Source: Cuneatibacter caecimuris (lineage in GTDB: Bacteria > Bacillota > Clostridia > Lachnospirales > Lachnospiraceae). Taken from it: 64,000 bases of DNA. The position numbers were made by a program, and so were the translations under genes. The DNA is taken from NCBI RefSeq assembly GCF_004216775.1, contig NZ_SGXF01000002.1, positions 1 to 64,000 of the forward strand. The letters run 5' to 3'. Positions 35,332 to 42,669 of the stretch are shown one piece after another (within the stretch, counting starts at the first letter, position 1; each line of letters opens with the position of its first letter). The notes under the pieces were generated by a model that did no database searches, had not been told where the DNA came from, and saw only the letters and a list, made by a program, of their open reading frames with translations.

Positions 35332-35444
35332 ACCGCTCTCCTCCTTTGGCAGACGCTCATTATACTTCTCCCCTGCCGCTATTACAAGTCTTGTAAAAAA
35401 GCCATTTTTGTGGTATGATAAATATACTGAAAGGTATTAAAAAA

Positions 35445-35487
35445 GCGTACAAATCTCTTTTGTCAGAAGATTTGTACGCTCTTTTTT
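35445..35487. terminator. Bidirectional intrinsic terminator
   Basis: GCGTACAAATCT (35445-35456) and AGATTTGTACGC (35468-35479) form a 12-bp stem, flanked by T-runs on both strands (TCTTTTTT to the right, and TTTTTTAA when read leftward). It ends the antiporter gene on the minus strand. Confidence 0.88.
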
Positions 35488-36703
35488 ATTCCCCTGTTTT
35501 TTTTGCTTCCCGGACGCTGCCGCTGCGGAAAATTGCAAATTTTGCGCAGGCAGGTCCGATCATTTCATAAAGCACTGAGGAAGACAGGATAATCGTCAGG
35601 AACTGTGTCCCCATTGCAGCCGGCAAAATCCTCTGGCCCAGAGTGGCCAGGCCGATGGAAACTCCGGCCTGCGGAATCAGGCCCAGGCCCAGATACCGGC
35701 AGATTCCCCTGCTTTTCTTTGCCAGCCTGCAGGACACATAAGCTCCCGCGTATTTTCCCAAAATACGTGTCAAAAAATAGGCAATTCCGATTATCCCGGC
35801 AGTGCCGAGGGTGGACAGATCCAGCTTCATTCCTGATTCAATAAAAAACAGAGCCATGACAGGCGGCGTAAAACGGTCCAGCTGCCGGAACAATTTTTTA
35901 TCTTTAGTCAAATTGATATATACCATACCGAAAACCATACAAGACAAAAGCGGAGAAATATCCGCCAGCGCGCACAGCCCTGAAATTCCAAGCAATTCCG
36001 TAAGCAAAAGCATCAGGCGGCTGTCCCGGCTTTTTCCTGACGGAACTCCCCTGGCAAGAGTCCAGGCACATACAGCCCCCAGCAGAACGGCCAGCAGATT
36101 GAATAAAACAGGCAGCACCGCTTCTGAAAATGTAATGCTTCCGTTAAATTCCGCAGAAACCACTGCTGATGCAGCGCTGAAAGCCAGCAGACAGACAGCA
36201 TCGTCCAACGCTACTACCTGCAGGAGAATGCGGACAAACTCCCCTCTTGCACGGTACTGTTTGATGGTCATAATCGTGCTGGCCGGAGCAGTGGCAGTGG
36301 CCGCAGCCCCGAGCAGCAGAGCAAAATCCAGAGATATATGAAACAAAAAGAAAGCCGTCAGAGTGACCAGAAAGCCTGCTGCCAATGCTTCAGCAGCAGT
36401 GATCAGAAAAATACTCCGCCCTGTCCTTCGCATATCCTCAGCTTTAAAAAATTTTCCTACGCCAAACGCGATGCAGGCCAGCGCAATATCGCTGACAAAA
36501 TCCATGTGCGTGACCAGCTGTGAAGGAATCAGCCTCAATACATCCGGCCCGATTAGAATCCCCACAATAATATATCCTGTCACTTTAGGCAATCTGAAAA
36601 ATCCCGCGATTTTGGAAAAAATCAGACCTGAAAATAAAATGATGCACAATGCCAGCAATACCCCTGCAGTCCCATCCAGCGCCAGTTCCCGGAAAAATTC
36701 CAT
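35486..36703 (-). CDS. Cation:proton antiporter (CPA2-type)
   Basis: 405 aa with about twelve membrane helices. 'GLIFSKIAGFFRLPKVTGYI' followed by 'IVGILIGPDVL' at the start and 'TATAPASTIMTIKQYRARGE' and 'VVALDDAVCLLAFSAASAVV' in the middle match the Na+/H+ exchanger core with its Asp-Asp-like ion site. It exchanges Na+ or K+ for protons at the plasma membrane. No C-terminal TrkA domain is present. The gene stands alone. Confidence 0.88.
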   Translation of the reverse strand: MEFFRELALDGTAGVLLALCIILFSGLIFSKIAGFFRLPKVTGYIIVGILIGPDVLRLIPSQLVTHMDFVSDIALACIAFGVGKFFKAEDMRRTGRSIFLITAAEALAAGFLVTLTAFFLFHISLDFALLLGAAATATAPASTIMTIKQYRARGEFVRILLQVVALDDAVCLLAFSAASAVVSAEFNGSITFSEAVLPVLFNLLAVLLGAVCAWTLARGVPSGKSRDSRLMLLLTELLGISGLCALADISPLLSCMVFGMVYINLTKDKKLFRQLDRFTPPVMALFFIESGMKLDLSTLGTAGIIGIAYFLTRILGKYAGAYVSCRLAKKSRGICRYLGLGLIPQAGVSIGLATLGQRILPAAMGTQFLTIILSSSVLYEMIGPACAKFAIFRSGSVREAKKTGE

Positions 36704-36824
36704 AGCGCCACCTCTTTCTGTTTCAGAAATGAATTACGTCCGATTTGATCTTTATATTATAGCACTGTTCTTCTGAGAAAGAAAGAGAAGAAGATAAAGC
36801 ATTTCCCGGAGAGTTTTGTTTTAT

Positions 36825-36892
36825 AGGGAACGCAGCTCCCCATGAAACAAAAGCAGACAGAACACGTCTTGCCGAGTCCTGTCTGCCTATCA
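36825..36892 (-). terminator. Terminator with a fragment of the intergenic repeat
   Basis: On the minus strand GGCAGACAGGA and TTCTGTCTGC form the stem, then TTTTGTTTC. The region 36825-36850 resembles the tail of the 128-bp unit (ATAGGGAACGCAG). It ends the CAP-domain gene 14 bases earlier. Confidence 0.7.
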
Positions 36893-36905
36893 GCTGAAAG
36901 ATAAC

Positions 36906-37835
36906 TTATGATGTAAACAGCTGAGACCAGTAATTTCGTCCCGCCGCATTCTGGTAATGCCCAATTCCAATTTTAGTAAAGTTCGGGTTCAGAATGTTGG
37001 CTCTGTGTCCTTCGCTGTTCATCCAGCCATTCATCACCTCCTGCGGCGATCTCTGTCCCCAGGCAATGTTTTCCCCTGAATTTCGGAAAGTAATACCTGC
37101 ATCTGTCAGAACTGAGCTAAAGCGTCTTCCGTCCGGACGGGTATGGGAAAAGGATACCTCAATTTCCTGTGCTCTGATCTGTGCCGCAGAAGTAATTCCC
37201 TGATCCAGCGTCAGCACGCCGATCCCCGCCTTTGCTCTCTCGGCATTGACCAGTTCTGCGATCTGAATCGCAAAGGAATTTTCTTCCTGGTCCGGTTCCG
37301 GAGACTCCTCACCGTTCCCTGGATTCTCCGGCTCCGGGCTGGGCGTTTCCCCGCCATTTCCTGGATTCTCCGGCTCTGGGCTGGGCGTTTCCCCGCCATT
37401 TCCTGGATTCTCCGGCTCTGGTCTGGGCGTTTCTCCGCCATTTCCTGGATTCTCCGGCTCCGGGCTGGGCGTTTCCCCGCCATTTCCTGGATTCTCCGGC
37501 TCCGGGCTGGGCGTTTCCCCGCCATTTCCTGGATTCTCTGGTTCCGGGTTGGGCGTCTCCTCACCGTCTCCAGGCTTTTCTATTTCGGGGAAATCAATTC
37601 CGGGAAATTCAGGCGGCAGACAGCCGGTCCATTCGATTACTCCAAATTTTCCGCACAGCTCTTTCAGTATATTCTCCCATTCATCCTGGCTTCCAATCTG
37701 CCCCACTGTAACCAGGCAGTTCTTTGACGCCTGACGCAATCCGGCAAAACCTGATTCCGCTGCATGTACCGGCGCGGCAGCACTTCCTGCGATTCCGATT
37801 GCCGCTGCCATAGCTAGAATATGATATTTCTTCAT
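36906..37835 (-). CDS. Secreted CAP-domain (SCP-like) protein with 14-residue proline repeats
   Basis: About 309 aa. A signal peptide (MKKYHILAMAAAIGIAGSAA, cleavage near VHAAE) precedes a short domain, then six tandem units of PEPENPGNGGETPS (one unit ends in R, the last degenerates), then a C-terminal CAP domain: 'LVNAERAKAGIGVLTLDQGI', 'FSHTRPDGRRFSSVL', 'SGENIAWGQRSPQEVMNGWM' and 'SEGHRANILNPNFTKIGIGH'. The YkwD-like CAP domain is found in many exported Firmicutes proteins. The Pro repeat probably spans the cell wall. The start follows AGGAGGTACAG. Confidence 0.92.
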   Translation of the reverse strand: MKKYHILAMAAAIGIAGSAAAPVHAAESGFAGLRQASKNCLVTVGQIGSQDEWENILKELCGKFGVIEWTGCLPPEFPGIDFPEIEKPGDGEETPNPEPENPGNGGETPSPEPENPGNGGETPSPEPENPGNGGETPRPEPENPGNGGETPSPEPENPGNGGETPSPEPENPGNGEESPEPDQEENSFAIQIAELVNAERAKAGIGVLTLDQGITSAAQIRAQEIEVSFSHTRPDGRRFSSVLTDAGITFRNSGENIAWGQRSPQEVMNGWMNSEGHRANILNPNFTKIGIGHYQNAAGRNYWSQLFTS

Positions 37836-37959
37836 CTGTACCTCCTGTCTCATTCGAATTATTACAAAATCAATTCATAATAATTACATTTATGTTACAT
37901 ATAAATAATAACATATGTTAGAACAAAAATGAAACAGGGAATTGCTGGAATCAATTCTT

Positions 37960-39237
37960 TTATATTCTGAAGACTAACACAAAAGTCATGCCCTCTTTTT
38001 CACGCCGGGCAAAAATTTCTCCATCCATTTTCTGCATGATTTCACGGCAGATATACAGCCCCAACCCATGCCCAGGCTTTCCCTGGAGGTTTGAACCCCT
38101 GAAAAAACTTTCGAAAATATGGTTGAACTCCGTATCGTTCACAACCAGGCCCGTATTGAATATATGAACCAGCTGACAATATTCTTCCTGAGAAAATGTA
38201 ATATCAATCCGTCTTCCGTCTCCATACTTAAAAGCATTTTCAAGAATATTCTCCACTACTTCCACCGCGCGTTCCACATCTCCTTTCAGTAAAATATTAT
38301 CATGTTCACCTATCCTTAGTTCTGTCATCCTGATCCTGCAGGCTTCCTGATATGTATCTAAAACTTTATGAATCATATCGTCCAGATAAAACTCCCCATG
38401 ATCTATCTGTAAATCAATGATATCCTCCCGTGAACTTTTGATGATCTCAGCTAGAAAGCCCTCAATTTCAACAGCTTTTTCACCAATCTGGTGCGCGGCA
38501 TGGTCTCTATCGGCCTCCTCAGCATATAAATGTTTTTCCAGCGCTTTTCCGTATAATTTAATTGTGTTCAAAGGCGTCTTAATGTCATGAGACAGAGAGA
38601 GCAAAAGCCGCTTTTTTTCACGTGTCAGTTGGAGTTCTCTTTTTTTTGCAACAGCCAGATTATCCTTCAGTAACCCGATTCCCCACAAAAATTTGCTGAA
38701 ATATTGATTTTTTTCTTCTTTTATAATTTCTTTCAAATGGCCCCGGGCTAATTCTTTAGGAATATTGCTCAGACGTTCCAAAGGCTTTAAAAATTTATAT
38801 TTCAAATATAGCAATATACATAAAGTAAACAATTCCATAAGGCCAAGACATATCTCGGTTAAGGCCAGTAAGGTCTGTGTATTATAAACCGGCTCAAGGA
38901 TTTCAAAACGTGCTGCGCCGATCAATTCCTGTTCCTGAAAAACAGGCTTAATGATCAGATATTCTTTGTTTCCCGCGGCATAAAATTCTTCCGCCCGCAT
39001 CCTGTCTTTCAGATCCTCTGCCGTAAAATATATAACTTTTTTGACATACTCAAAGGAATCCAAATCAAGCCTGTCAGGGGGTGTCCCTTCTGACAGGCTT
39101 TCATAGATTCTATTCACCTCTACTTTGTAAAACTGGCTTTTGTCAGCTTCCGACTGCTTTACCTGATAGCCTCCCCACAGAGCAATCATCAGATACACAA
39201 GCACAGAAACAAGAATGAGCAGATTAAATTTCTTCAT
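37960..39237 (-). CDS. Sensor histidine kinase
   Basis: 425 aa. Two membrane helices (about residues 5-22 and 140-165) flank a roughly 110-aa extracytoplasmic domain. The H-box is LLLSLSHDIKTPLN at about residue 215. The N-box is 'VVENILENAFKYGDG', and 'GHGLGLYICREIMQKM' is the G-box. It overlaps the response regulator gene by 14 bases. The adjoining broken ABC ATPase gene suggests a sensor of antimicrobials or peptides coupled to an ABC exporter, as in the Bce group, though the large sensor domain is not Bce-like. Confidence 0.92.
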   Translation of the reverse strand: MKKFNLLILVSVLVYLMIALWGGYQVKQSEADKSQFYKVEVNRIYESLSEGTPPDRLDLDSFEYVKKVIYFTAEDLKDRMRAEEFYAAGNKEYLIIKPVFQEQELIGAARFEILEPVYNTQTLLALTEICLGLMELFTLCILLYLKYKFLKPLERLSNIPKELARGHLKEIIKEEKNQYFSKFLWGIGLLKDNLAVAKKRELQLTREKKRLLLSLSHDIKTPLNTIKLYGKALEKHLYAEEADRDHAAHQIGEKAVEIEGFLAEIIKSSREDIIDLQIDHGEFYLDDMIHKVLDTYQEACRIRMTELRIGEHDNILLKGDVERAVEVVENILENAFKYGDGRRIDITFSQEEYCQLVHIFNTGLVVNDTEFNHIFESFFRGSNLQGKPGHGLGLYICREIMQKMDGEIFARREKEGMTFVLVFRI

Positions 39238-39904
39238 ACCGGTATCCTATTCCCCAGACAGTCTGTATCCGTTCCGGTTTTCTGGGATTCTCCTCAATTT
39301 TAGAGCGCAGCATTTTAATGTGCACGGTCAGCGTCTGATTTTCACTGTCGCTGTCAATGCCCCATATATGATTAAAAATATAATCCTTATGCAGGGTTTT
39401 AGACGGGTTTTCCACAAACAACAGCAGCAGTCCATATTCTTTTGCATTCAGCTCAATCGGAATCCCTTTCTTATATACTTTATGAGCTTCCGGCTCCAGA
39501 GTCAGGCTTCCTGAGATTATTACCGGCATTTTTTCAGCCGGAGAGCAGATTCTTTGGAAATGAGCCTTGATCTTGGCAGACAAAATATCCATATCCACCG
39601 GCTTCTCCACATAATCGTCTGCCCCCAGCTCATATCCATTGAGTTTATTTTCCTTATCCGACCGGGCGCTCATGATCAGAACAGGAATGCTCCATTTTTC
39701 ACGGATCGCCCGGCAAACTGCAAATCCGTCCATTCCCGGCAGCATGATATCCAGAAGCACCAGCTTTGCCGTATCATTCGCCAGATATTCCATCGCATCT
39801 TCCCCGCTCGCTGCATGAAAAACCCGAAACCCCTCCTGTTCCAGAAAAAGGCGGATCAGTCCGGCCAGCTCTTCCTGGTCTTCTACCAGTAAAATGTCAT
39901 ACAT
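39224..39904 (-). CDS. OmpR/PhoB family response regulator
   Basis: 226 aa. The receiver domain has phospho-acceptor Asp52 ('KLVLLDIMLPGMDG'), the acidic pair near residues 8-9 and a Lys at about 102 ('VEKPVDMDIL'). The C-terminal winged helix has 'ELNAKEYGLLLLFVENPSKT' and 'HIWGIDSDSENQTLTVHIKM'. It pairs with the overlapping histidine kinase. ATG follows AAAGGAGCAGATTTC. Confidence 0.95.
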   Translation of the reverse strand: MYDILLVEDQEELAGLIRLFLEQEGFRVFHAASGEDAMEYLANDTAKLVLLDIMLPGMDGFAVCRAIREKWSIPVLIMSARSDKENKLNGYELGADDYVEKPVDMDILSAKIKAHFQRICSPAEKMPVIISGSLTLEPEAHKVYKKGIPIELNAKEYGLLLLFVENPSKTLHKDYIFNHIWGIDSDSENQTLTVHIKMLRSKIEENPRKPERIQTVWGIGYRYEEI

Positions 39905-39926
39905 GAAATCTGCTCCTTTAAGCTTA

Positions 39927-40180
39927 TTACCATCCTAATTTCAGCAGCCAGTCATTTAGCTTCTTTTCCCTTGCTCTGTCCTCAGGCGTCCGGCCGCGTT
40001 TTCCGAGGTTGATTTCATCCCGGATATCCCCGTCCTCAATATACAATACCCGCTCGCATCTGGAGGCTACTTTCATATCATGGGTAACCAGAAATATACT
40101 GGTGCCTTCCTGATTGATACGGTTCAATTCCTCCATGACCTCTATAGAGTTCTGCCGGTTCAAAGCCCCTGTGGGTTATG
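39927..40180 (-). pseudogene. ABC transporter ATP-binding protein, C-terminal fragment cut by the prophage
   Basis: The sense sequence starts with CCC ACA GGG GCT TTG AAC (PTGALN, the D-loop region just after the Walker B 'DE'). It continues 'RQNSIEVMEELNRINQEGTS', 'IFLVTHDMKVASRCERVLYI' (switch His) and 'EDGDI' to the stop at 39927. The N-terminal two thirds, with Walker A and the signature motif, are missing; a TAA lies directly upstream of CCC. The remainder should be on the far side of the prophage, past the right edge. It belongs with the two-component genes just downstream. Confidence 0.88.
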
Positions 40181-40185
40181 TATAG
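40165..40185. other. Prophage attachment junction (att) within the ABC ATPase gene
   Basis: ABC-gene homology ends between 40177 and 40181, where CCCACAGGGGC (minus strand) meets AT-rich sequence (TAACTATACATAA) that is not ABC-like. Everything to the right to the edge is phage-like. The exact core cannot be fixed without the other junction. Confidence 0.65.
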
Positions 40186-40283
40186 TTAGTACAACAATAA
40201 TAAGGCCTGGATTTCTTCCCGGCCCTGCCTGTACAGCGATATTTTACTTCCATATTTCGCCTTTCTGGTTTAAAATAACTTTC

Positions 40284-40326
40284 AGGCAGTCACACACTCC
40301 ATAGCATCCTTTTTGTGTGACTGCCT
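40284..40326 (-). terminator. Long hairpin ending the left prophage gene group
   Basis: AGGCAGTCACACA (40284-40296) and TGTGTGACTGCCT (40314-40326) form a perfect 13-bp stem directly after the stop codon of the zinc-finger gene at 40328. No strong T-run follows on the minus strand (GAAAGTTATTTT). Between it and the attachment junction (40186-40283) I see nothing. Confidence 0.75.
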
Positions 40327-40327
40327 G

Positions 40328-40954
40328 TTATTTTGTCTCTAATTTTATCCTCTCCCTGTATTCCTCCCTCCGGTCCAATAACTTCTGCAGGTTACGTCCC
40401 TGTCCGCGTTTCTCATCTGACCGACATTGGCTAATTCTTTCCGCTTCCGCCCGGCAATAATCGGAACAGAGATTTGTTGCTGCACTGGACCAGAACGGGC
40501 GGAGGCAATATACGCAAGCCTTCATGCGCTTTCCCCTGCGCTCCTTCCTCTTCTGTTCGACCTCCGGCCGCTTATTATATGCCGCCTTCCGTCCTCTCTG
40601 CCACTCCAGGGCGGCATCCCTCTGGCATCCTGGACAATACTTCTGCCGGCCACTCTCTACTGTATACTCTTTCCCGCAGCGCTGGCAGATATCCACGCTT
40701 CCGAGCTTCCTCTTTGAGCCACCAGACTGCCTGCGCAGCCTGTCCATTTCCTTTTTCCTGACTGCCCGGCAGTCCGGGCATCTTCTGGCACGCGGGCCTC
40801 CCGGAAATGATCTGCCGCAATCAATACAGATCCTGTCCCGTATCGTGCTCTTCTGCCGTGATTCCTTCGCACATTCCTGGCACATGATAGAATCAACGTC
40901 GCCCTGGAATACTTTCCCGCATCGTGAGCAGGTTCTTAATGTTCTTCTGTTCAC
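40328..40954 (-). CDS. Phage protein with multiple zinc-finger-like motifs
   Basis: 208 aa, very basic and Cys-rich. Four to five CxxC pairs are visible: 'CSRCGKVF'/'CQEC', 'CIDCGRSF'/'CPDC', 'CQRCGKEY'/'CPGC' and 'CVYCLRPFW' with 'CSDYC'. The spacing suggests a chain of rubredoxin-like knuckles, probably binding nucleic acid. Its start overlaps the upstream HTH gene by 4 bases. It is the last gene before the attachment junction. I do not recognise a named family. Confidence 0.75.
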   Translation of the reverse strand: MNRRTLRTCSRCGKVFQGDVDSIMCQECAKESRQKSTIRDRICIDCGRSFPGGPRARRCPDCRAVRKKEMDRLRRQSGGSKRKLGSVDICQRCGKEYTVESGRQKYCPGCQRDAALEWQRGRKAAYNKRPEVEQKRKERRGKRMKACVYCLRPFWSSAATNLCSDYCRAEAERISQCRSDEKRGQGRNLQKLLDRREEYRERIKLETK

Positions 40955-41250
40955 TTCAGGCCTTCTCTCTTCCGTTCTTTCTGTTTTTCTAGAATCCTTT
41001 CTTTGTTCTCCTGATAATACTTCCTTCTATATTCTGCCCGTTTCGGATCTGTACGTATTTTTTCACTTACCCTTTCCTTGTTTTTTTCGTACCATATCTG
41101 AGCGTACGTCTTTTCTCCGCTTGTCTTTTTTCTACAGCTTTCAATGGTGTTTCCTACGTTCCCGGTACTGCACCCAAGTTCCTTTGCAATCTCCCTGTAG
41201 GTCATTCCATTAATCCACAATTCGAATACTCTGGCTTCTCTTTCTGTCAA
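40951..41250 (-). CDS. Phage helix-turn-helix protein (sigma-70 region 4-like)
   Basis: 99 aa. 'TEREARVFELWINGMTYREI' and 'AKELGCSTGNVGNTIESCRK' form a sigma-region-4/LuxR-type HTH (residues 2-45); the remainder is a highly charged helix ('YRRKYYQENKERILEKQKER'). It overlaps the zinc-finger gene by 4 bases, so both are probably made together and may act on DNA together. The role is inferred. Confidence 0.75.
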   Translation of the reverse strand: MTEREARVFELWINGMTYREIAKELGCSTGNVGNTIESCRKKTSGEKTYAQIWYEKNKERVSEKIRTDPKRAEYRRKYYQENKERILEKQKERKREGLK

Positions 41251-41408
41251 AACGCTATAATCTGCGTCTTTATATTTCCTTCTGACACGGCGTTAGAATG
41301 CTCAAATCCTTATCTCTGTACTGTTCTAAGTTCATTATGCCCTCCCAAAGCGCTTAGGCAGGGAGCCTAACGCATCCTGCCTGAAAAAATATTATATCCG
41401 TGTCCTGC

Positions 41409-41669
41409 CTATCTTTCAAGTACCTGTTCCGCCGTTTCCAGTTCTTCCGCGATATCTTCAAAATTCACTTCGTTCTCACAGTGGATTTCATTGTATTCAT
41501 TTAATTCCGTTTCCGCGAAAAACTTTTTCAGTTCTTCCACTGTGTTTTCCGTGTAGAGGTCTACTCCTTCAAATGTTCCAGTCGGCGCTCCGTCAAAAAT
41601 CTTTGCCGTCTTTCCGTCTGTAATTATCACCAGATTGTTTCCGTTTGTCTTTTCAAGATATATCTTCAT
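41409..41669 (-). CDS. Hypothetical small acidic phage protein
   Basis: 86 aa, acidic. 'MKIYLEKTNGNNLVIITDGK' and 'TAKIFDGAPTGTFEGVDLYT' form an apparent beta-rich start, followed by an acidic helix 'NFEDIAEELETAEQVLER'. ATG follows CGGAGGATAAGAAAAA. I do not recognise the family. It lies downstream of the 51-aa gene in the same group. Small acidic phage proteins can act as inhibitors or DNA mimics, which is speculation here. Confidence 0.7.
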   Translation of the reverse strand: MKIYLEKTNGNNLVIITDGKTAKIFDGAPTGTFEGVDLYTENTVEELKKFFAETELNEYNEIHCENEVNFEDIAEELETAEQVLER

Positions 41670-41779
41670 TTTTTCTTATCCTCCGTTTACATTTTATCTC
41701 ATATATGATATTCTATTTTTAATGGGGAGCGGTGGCAAGACCGCCCTCCCTGTTTCCCCTCGAGCCTTACGGCTCTTTT

Positions 41780-41935
41780 TTAGTTGTCCTCAATACCCTT
41801 CTGGGTATCTTCTATGAGTTTGTCGGTCATTTCTGACGCCTTCTCATATTCTTTGTTTTTCAGTGCTTCCTTCAGGTCCTTCAGGTCCTGCAGAAGCCGT
41901 CTCAAGTAACTTTTGAATACGCTCATATCCTCCAT
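41780..41935 (-). CDS. Hypothetical 51-aa helical phage protein
   Basis: The frame encodes 'MEDMSVFKSYLRRLLQDLKD', then 'LKEALKNKEYEKASEMTDKL', ending IEDTQKGIEDN: a single long amphipathic helix pair. AGGAGG sits 5 bases before the ATG, and the strong promoter at 41998-42026 lies just upstream, so this is the first gene of the minus-strand group. Unknown family. Confidence 0.75.
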   Translation of the reverse strand: MEDMSVFKSYLRRLLQDLKDLKEALKNKEYEKASEMTDKLIEDTQKGIEDN

Positions 41936-41997
41936 TTGTTCCTCCTTCCTCCGCTTGCCCGGATATTCGCTAAAGATTGTCTTCTTTAACTATCTTC

Positions 41998-42026
41998 ATT
42001 ATACATGATATATCATGTATTGTCAA
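41998..42026 (-). promoter_or_regulatory. Strong promoter with palindromic operator in the spacer
   Basis: On the minus strand: TTGACA (42026-42021), 17 bases, TATAAT (42003-41998), a consensus sigma-A promoter. The perfect 16-bp palindrome ACATGATATATCATGT (42003-42018) fills the spacer, a site where a bound repressor would exclude RNA polymerase. A likely binder is the small repressor encoded immediately upstream (42046-42258). It drives the group 41935 to 40328. Confidence 0.85.
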
Positions 42027-42045
42027 GAGGAAAATACATTTATTT

Positions 42046-42258
42046 TCATGTATTTTTGTCCTCTACATATTTAATGATATTTCCTGGCTGCATATCTAAC
42101 AGCCTGCATATTTGATTTAATGGGACTGGCCCAATGGGCTTACCTTCTCGCAGGTATTGTATCGCGCTCTCATTTAATAATTTTTCTTTTCTAAGCCGGG
42201 TTGTTGTGTATCCGGCATCTTTAAGTGCTTCAAGGACGTTAATTTTATAAGTAAGCAT
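42046..42258 (-). CDS. Cro/CI-type helix-turn-helix repressor
   Basis: 70 aa. 'MLTYKINVLEALKDAGYTTT' and 'RLRKEKLLNESAIQYLREGK' followed by 'VPLNQICRLLDMQPGNIIKY' form the five-helix XRE fold of the short HTH_26-like group, with no ligand or dimerisation domain. GGGGAGGTGACAACTAT precedes the ATG. It has a good promoter at 42285-42313, and the operator palindrome for the next group lies right after it, so it probably controls the group at 41935-40328. Confidence 0.82.
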   Translation of the reverse strand: MLTYKINVLEALKDAGYTTTRLRKEKLLNESAIQYLREGKPIGPVPLNQICRLLDMQPGNIIKYVEDKNT

Positions 42259-42284
42259 ATAGTTGTCACCTCCCCTTCTATTTT

Positions 42285-42313
42285 ATTTTACATCAAATAC
42301 CATTCATTGTCAA
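42285..42313 (-). promoter_or_regulatory. Promoter of the small repressor gene
   Basis: Minus strand: TTGACA (42313-42308), 17 bases, TAAAAT (42290-42285), 27 bases ahead of the start codon. From here to 42465 no gene is seen; the stretch is AT-rich and holds no other motif I can support. Confidence 0.75.
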
Positions 42314-42465
42314 TCGCATGATTTTTAGTGTATATTCCGCAAACATACTACATTAAATTCAGTGTGTTTTGCTGTAGACATTACGGGGTATTTTGATGAT
42401 AGCGCAACGCTAACTGTCAGTGAAATAATTTAAGGTATATATTGTGTTTTTGATTAATTTCTTTC

Positions 42466-42508
42466 TTGACTTTGTAAGGTAATGTGCTATAATTACATTA
42501 TCTTACAG
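42466..42508 (+). promoter_or_regulatory. Promoter and operator of the first CRISPR-repeat RNA unit
   Basis: TTGACT (42466-42471), 16 bases, TATAAT (42488-42493). Arms TTGTAAGGTAATGT (42472-42485) and ACATTATCTTACAG (42495-42508) are inverted repeats matching at 12 of 14 positions around a 9-base centre that contains the -10 box. A bound repressor would block the promoter. The same site, perfect, recurs at 44397-44433. Confidence 0.88.
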
Positions 42509-42545
42509 GCTTGAGTGAGATAAAAACGTGTTTTATTTACACGTA

Positions 42546-42644
42546 GTCGCTTGCTATGCGGGCGTGGATTGAAATAAACAAACCAATAAACAAGCAAACC
42601 TACCTATGTATATTCGCAACGCACAGTGTGGTGTGGATTGAAGC
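42546..42644 (+). repeat. CRISPR-like repeat pair with a 37-nt linker
   Basis: Repeat one is 30 nt and repeat two about 32 nt. Both share GTGGATTGAA near the 3' end; repeat two differs upstream (TTCGCAACGCACAG) and has a weaker stem (CGCAC/GTGGTG with a bulged G). The linker has 20 A, 9 C, 6 T and 2 G, unlike a usual phage-derived spacer. True type I-C arrays have 32-nt repeats and 33-37-nt spacers, so the size matches but the content does not. Confidence 0.7.
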
Positions 42645-42669
42645 AAGTATTTAGCTTCCAGGGTGCAGG

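Noticed and set aside
37143-37727. Plus-strand frame of 194 codons
   Set aside because: It is the antisense of the Pro repeats in the CAP protein; the repeat keeps the opposite strand open.
41761-41780. Plus-strand terminator GAGCC-TTAC-GGCTC-TTTTTT
   Set aside because: No plus-strand transcription unit ends here; the short stem is probably chance.
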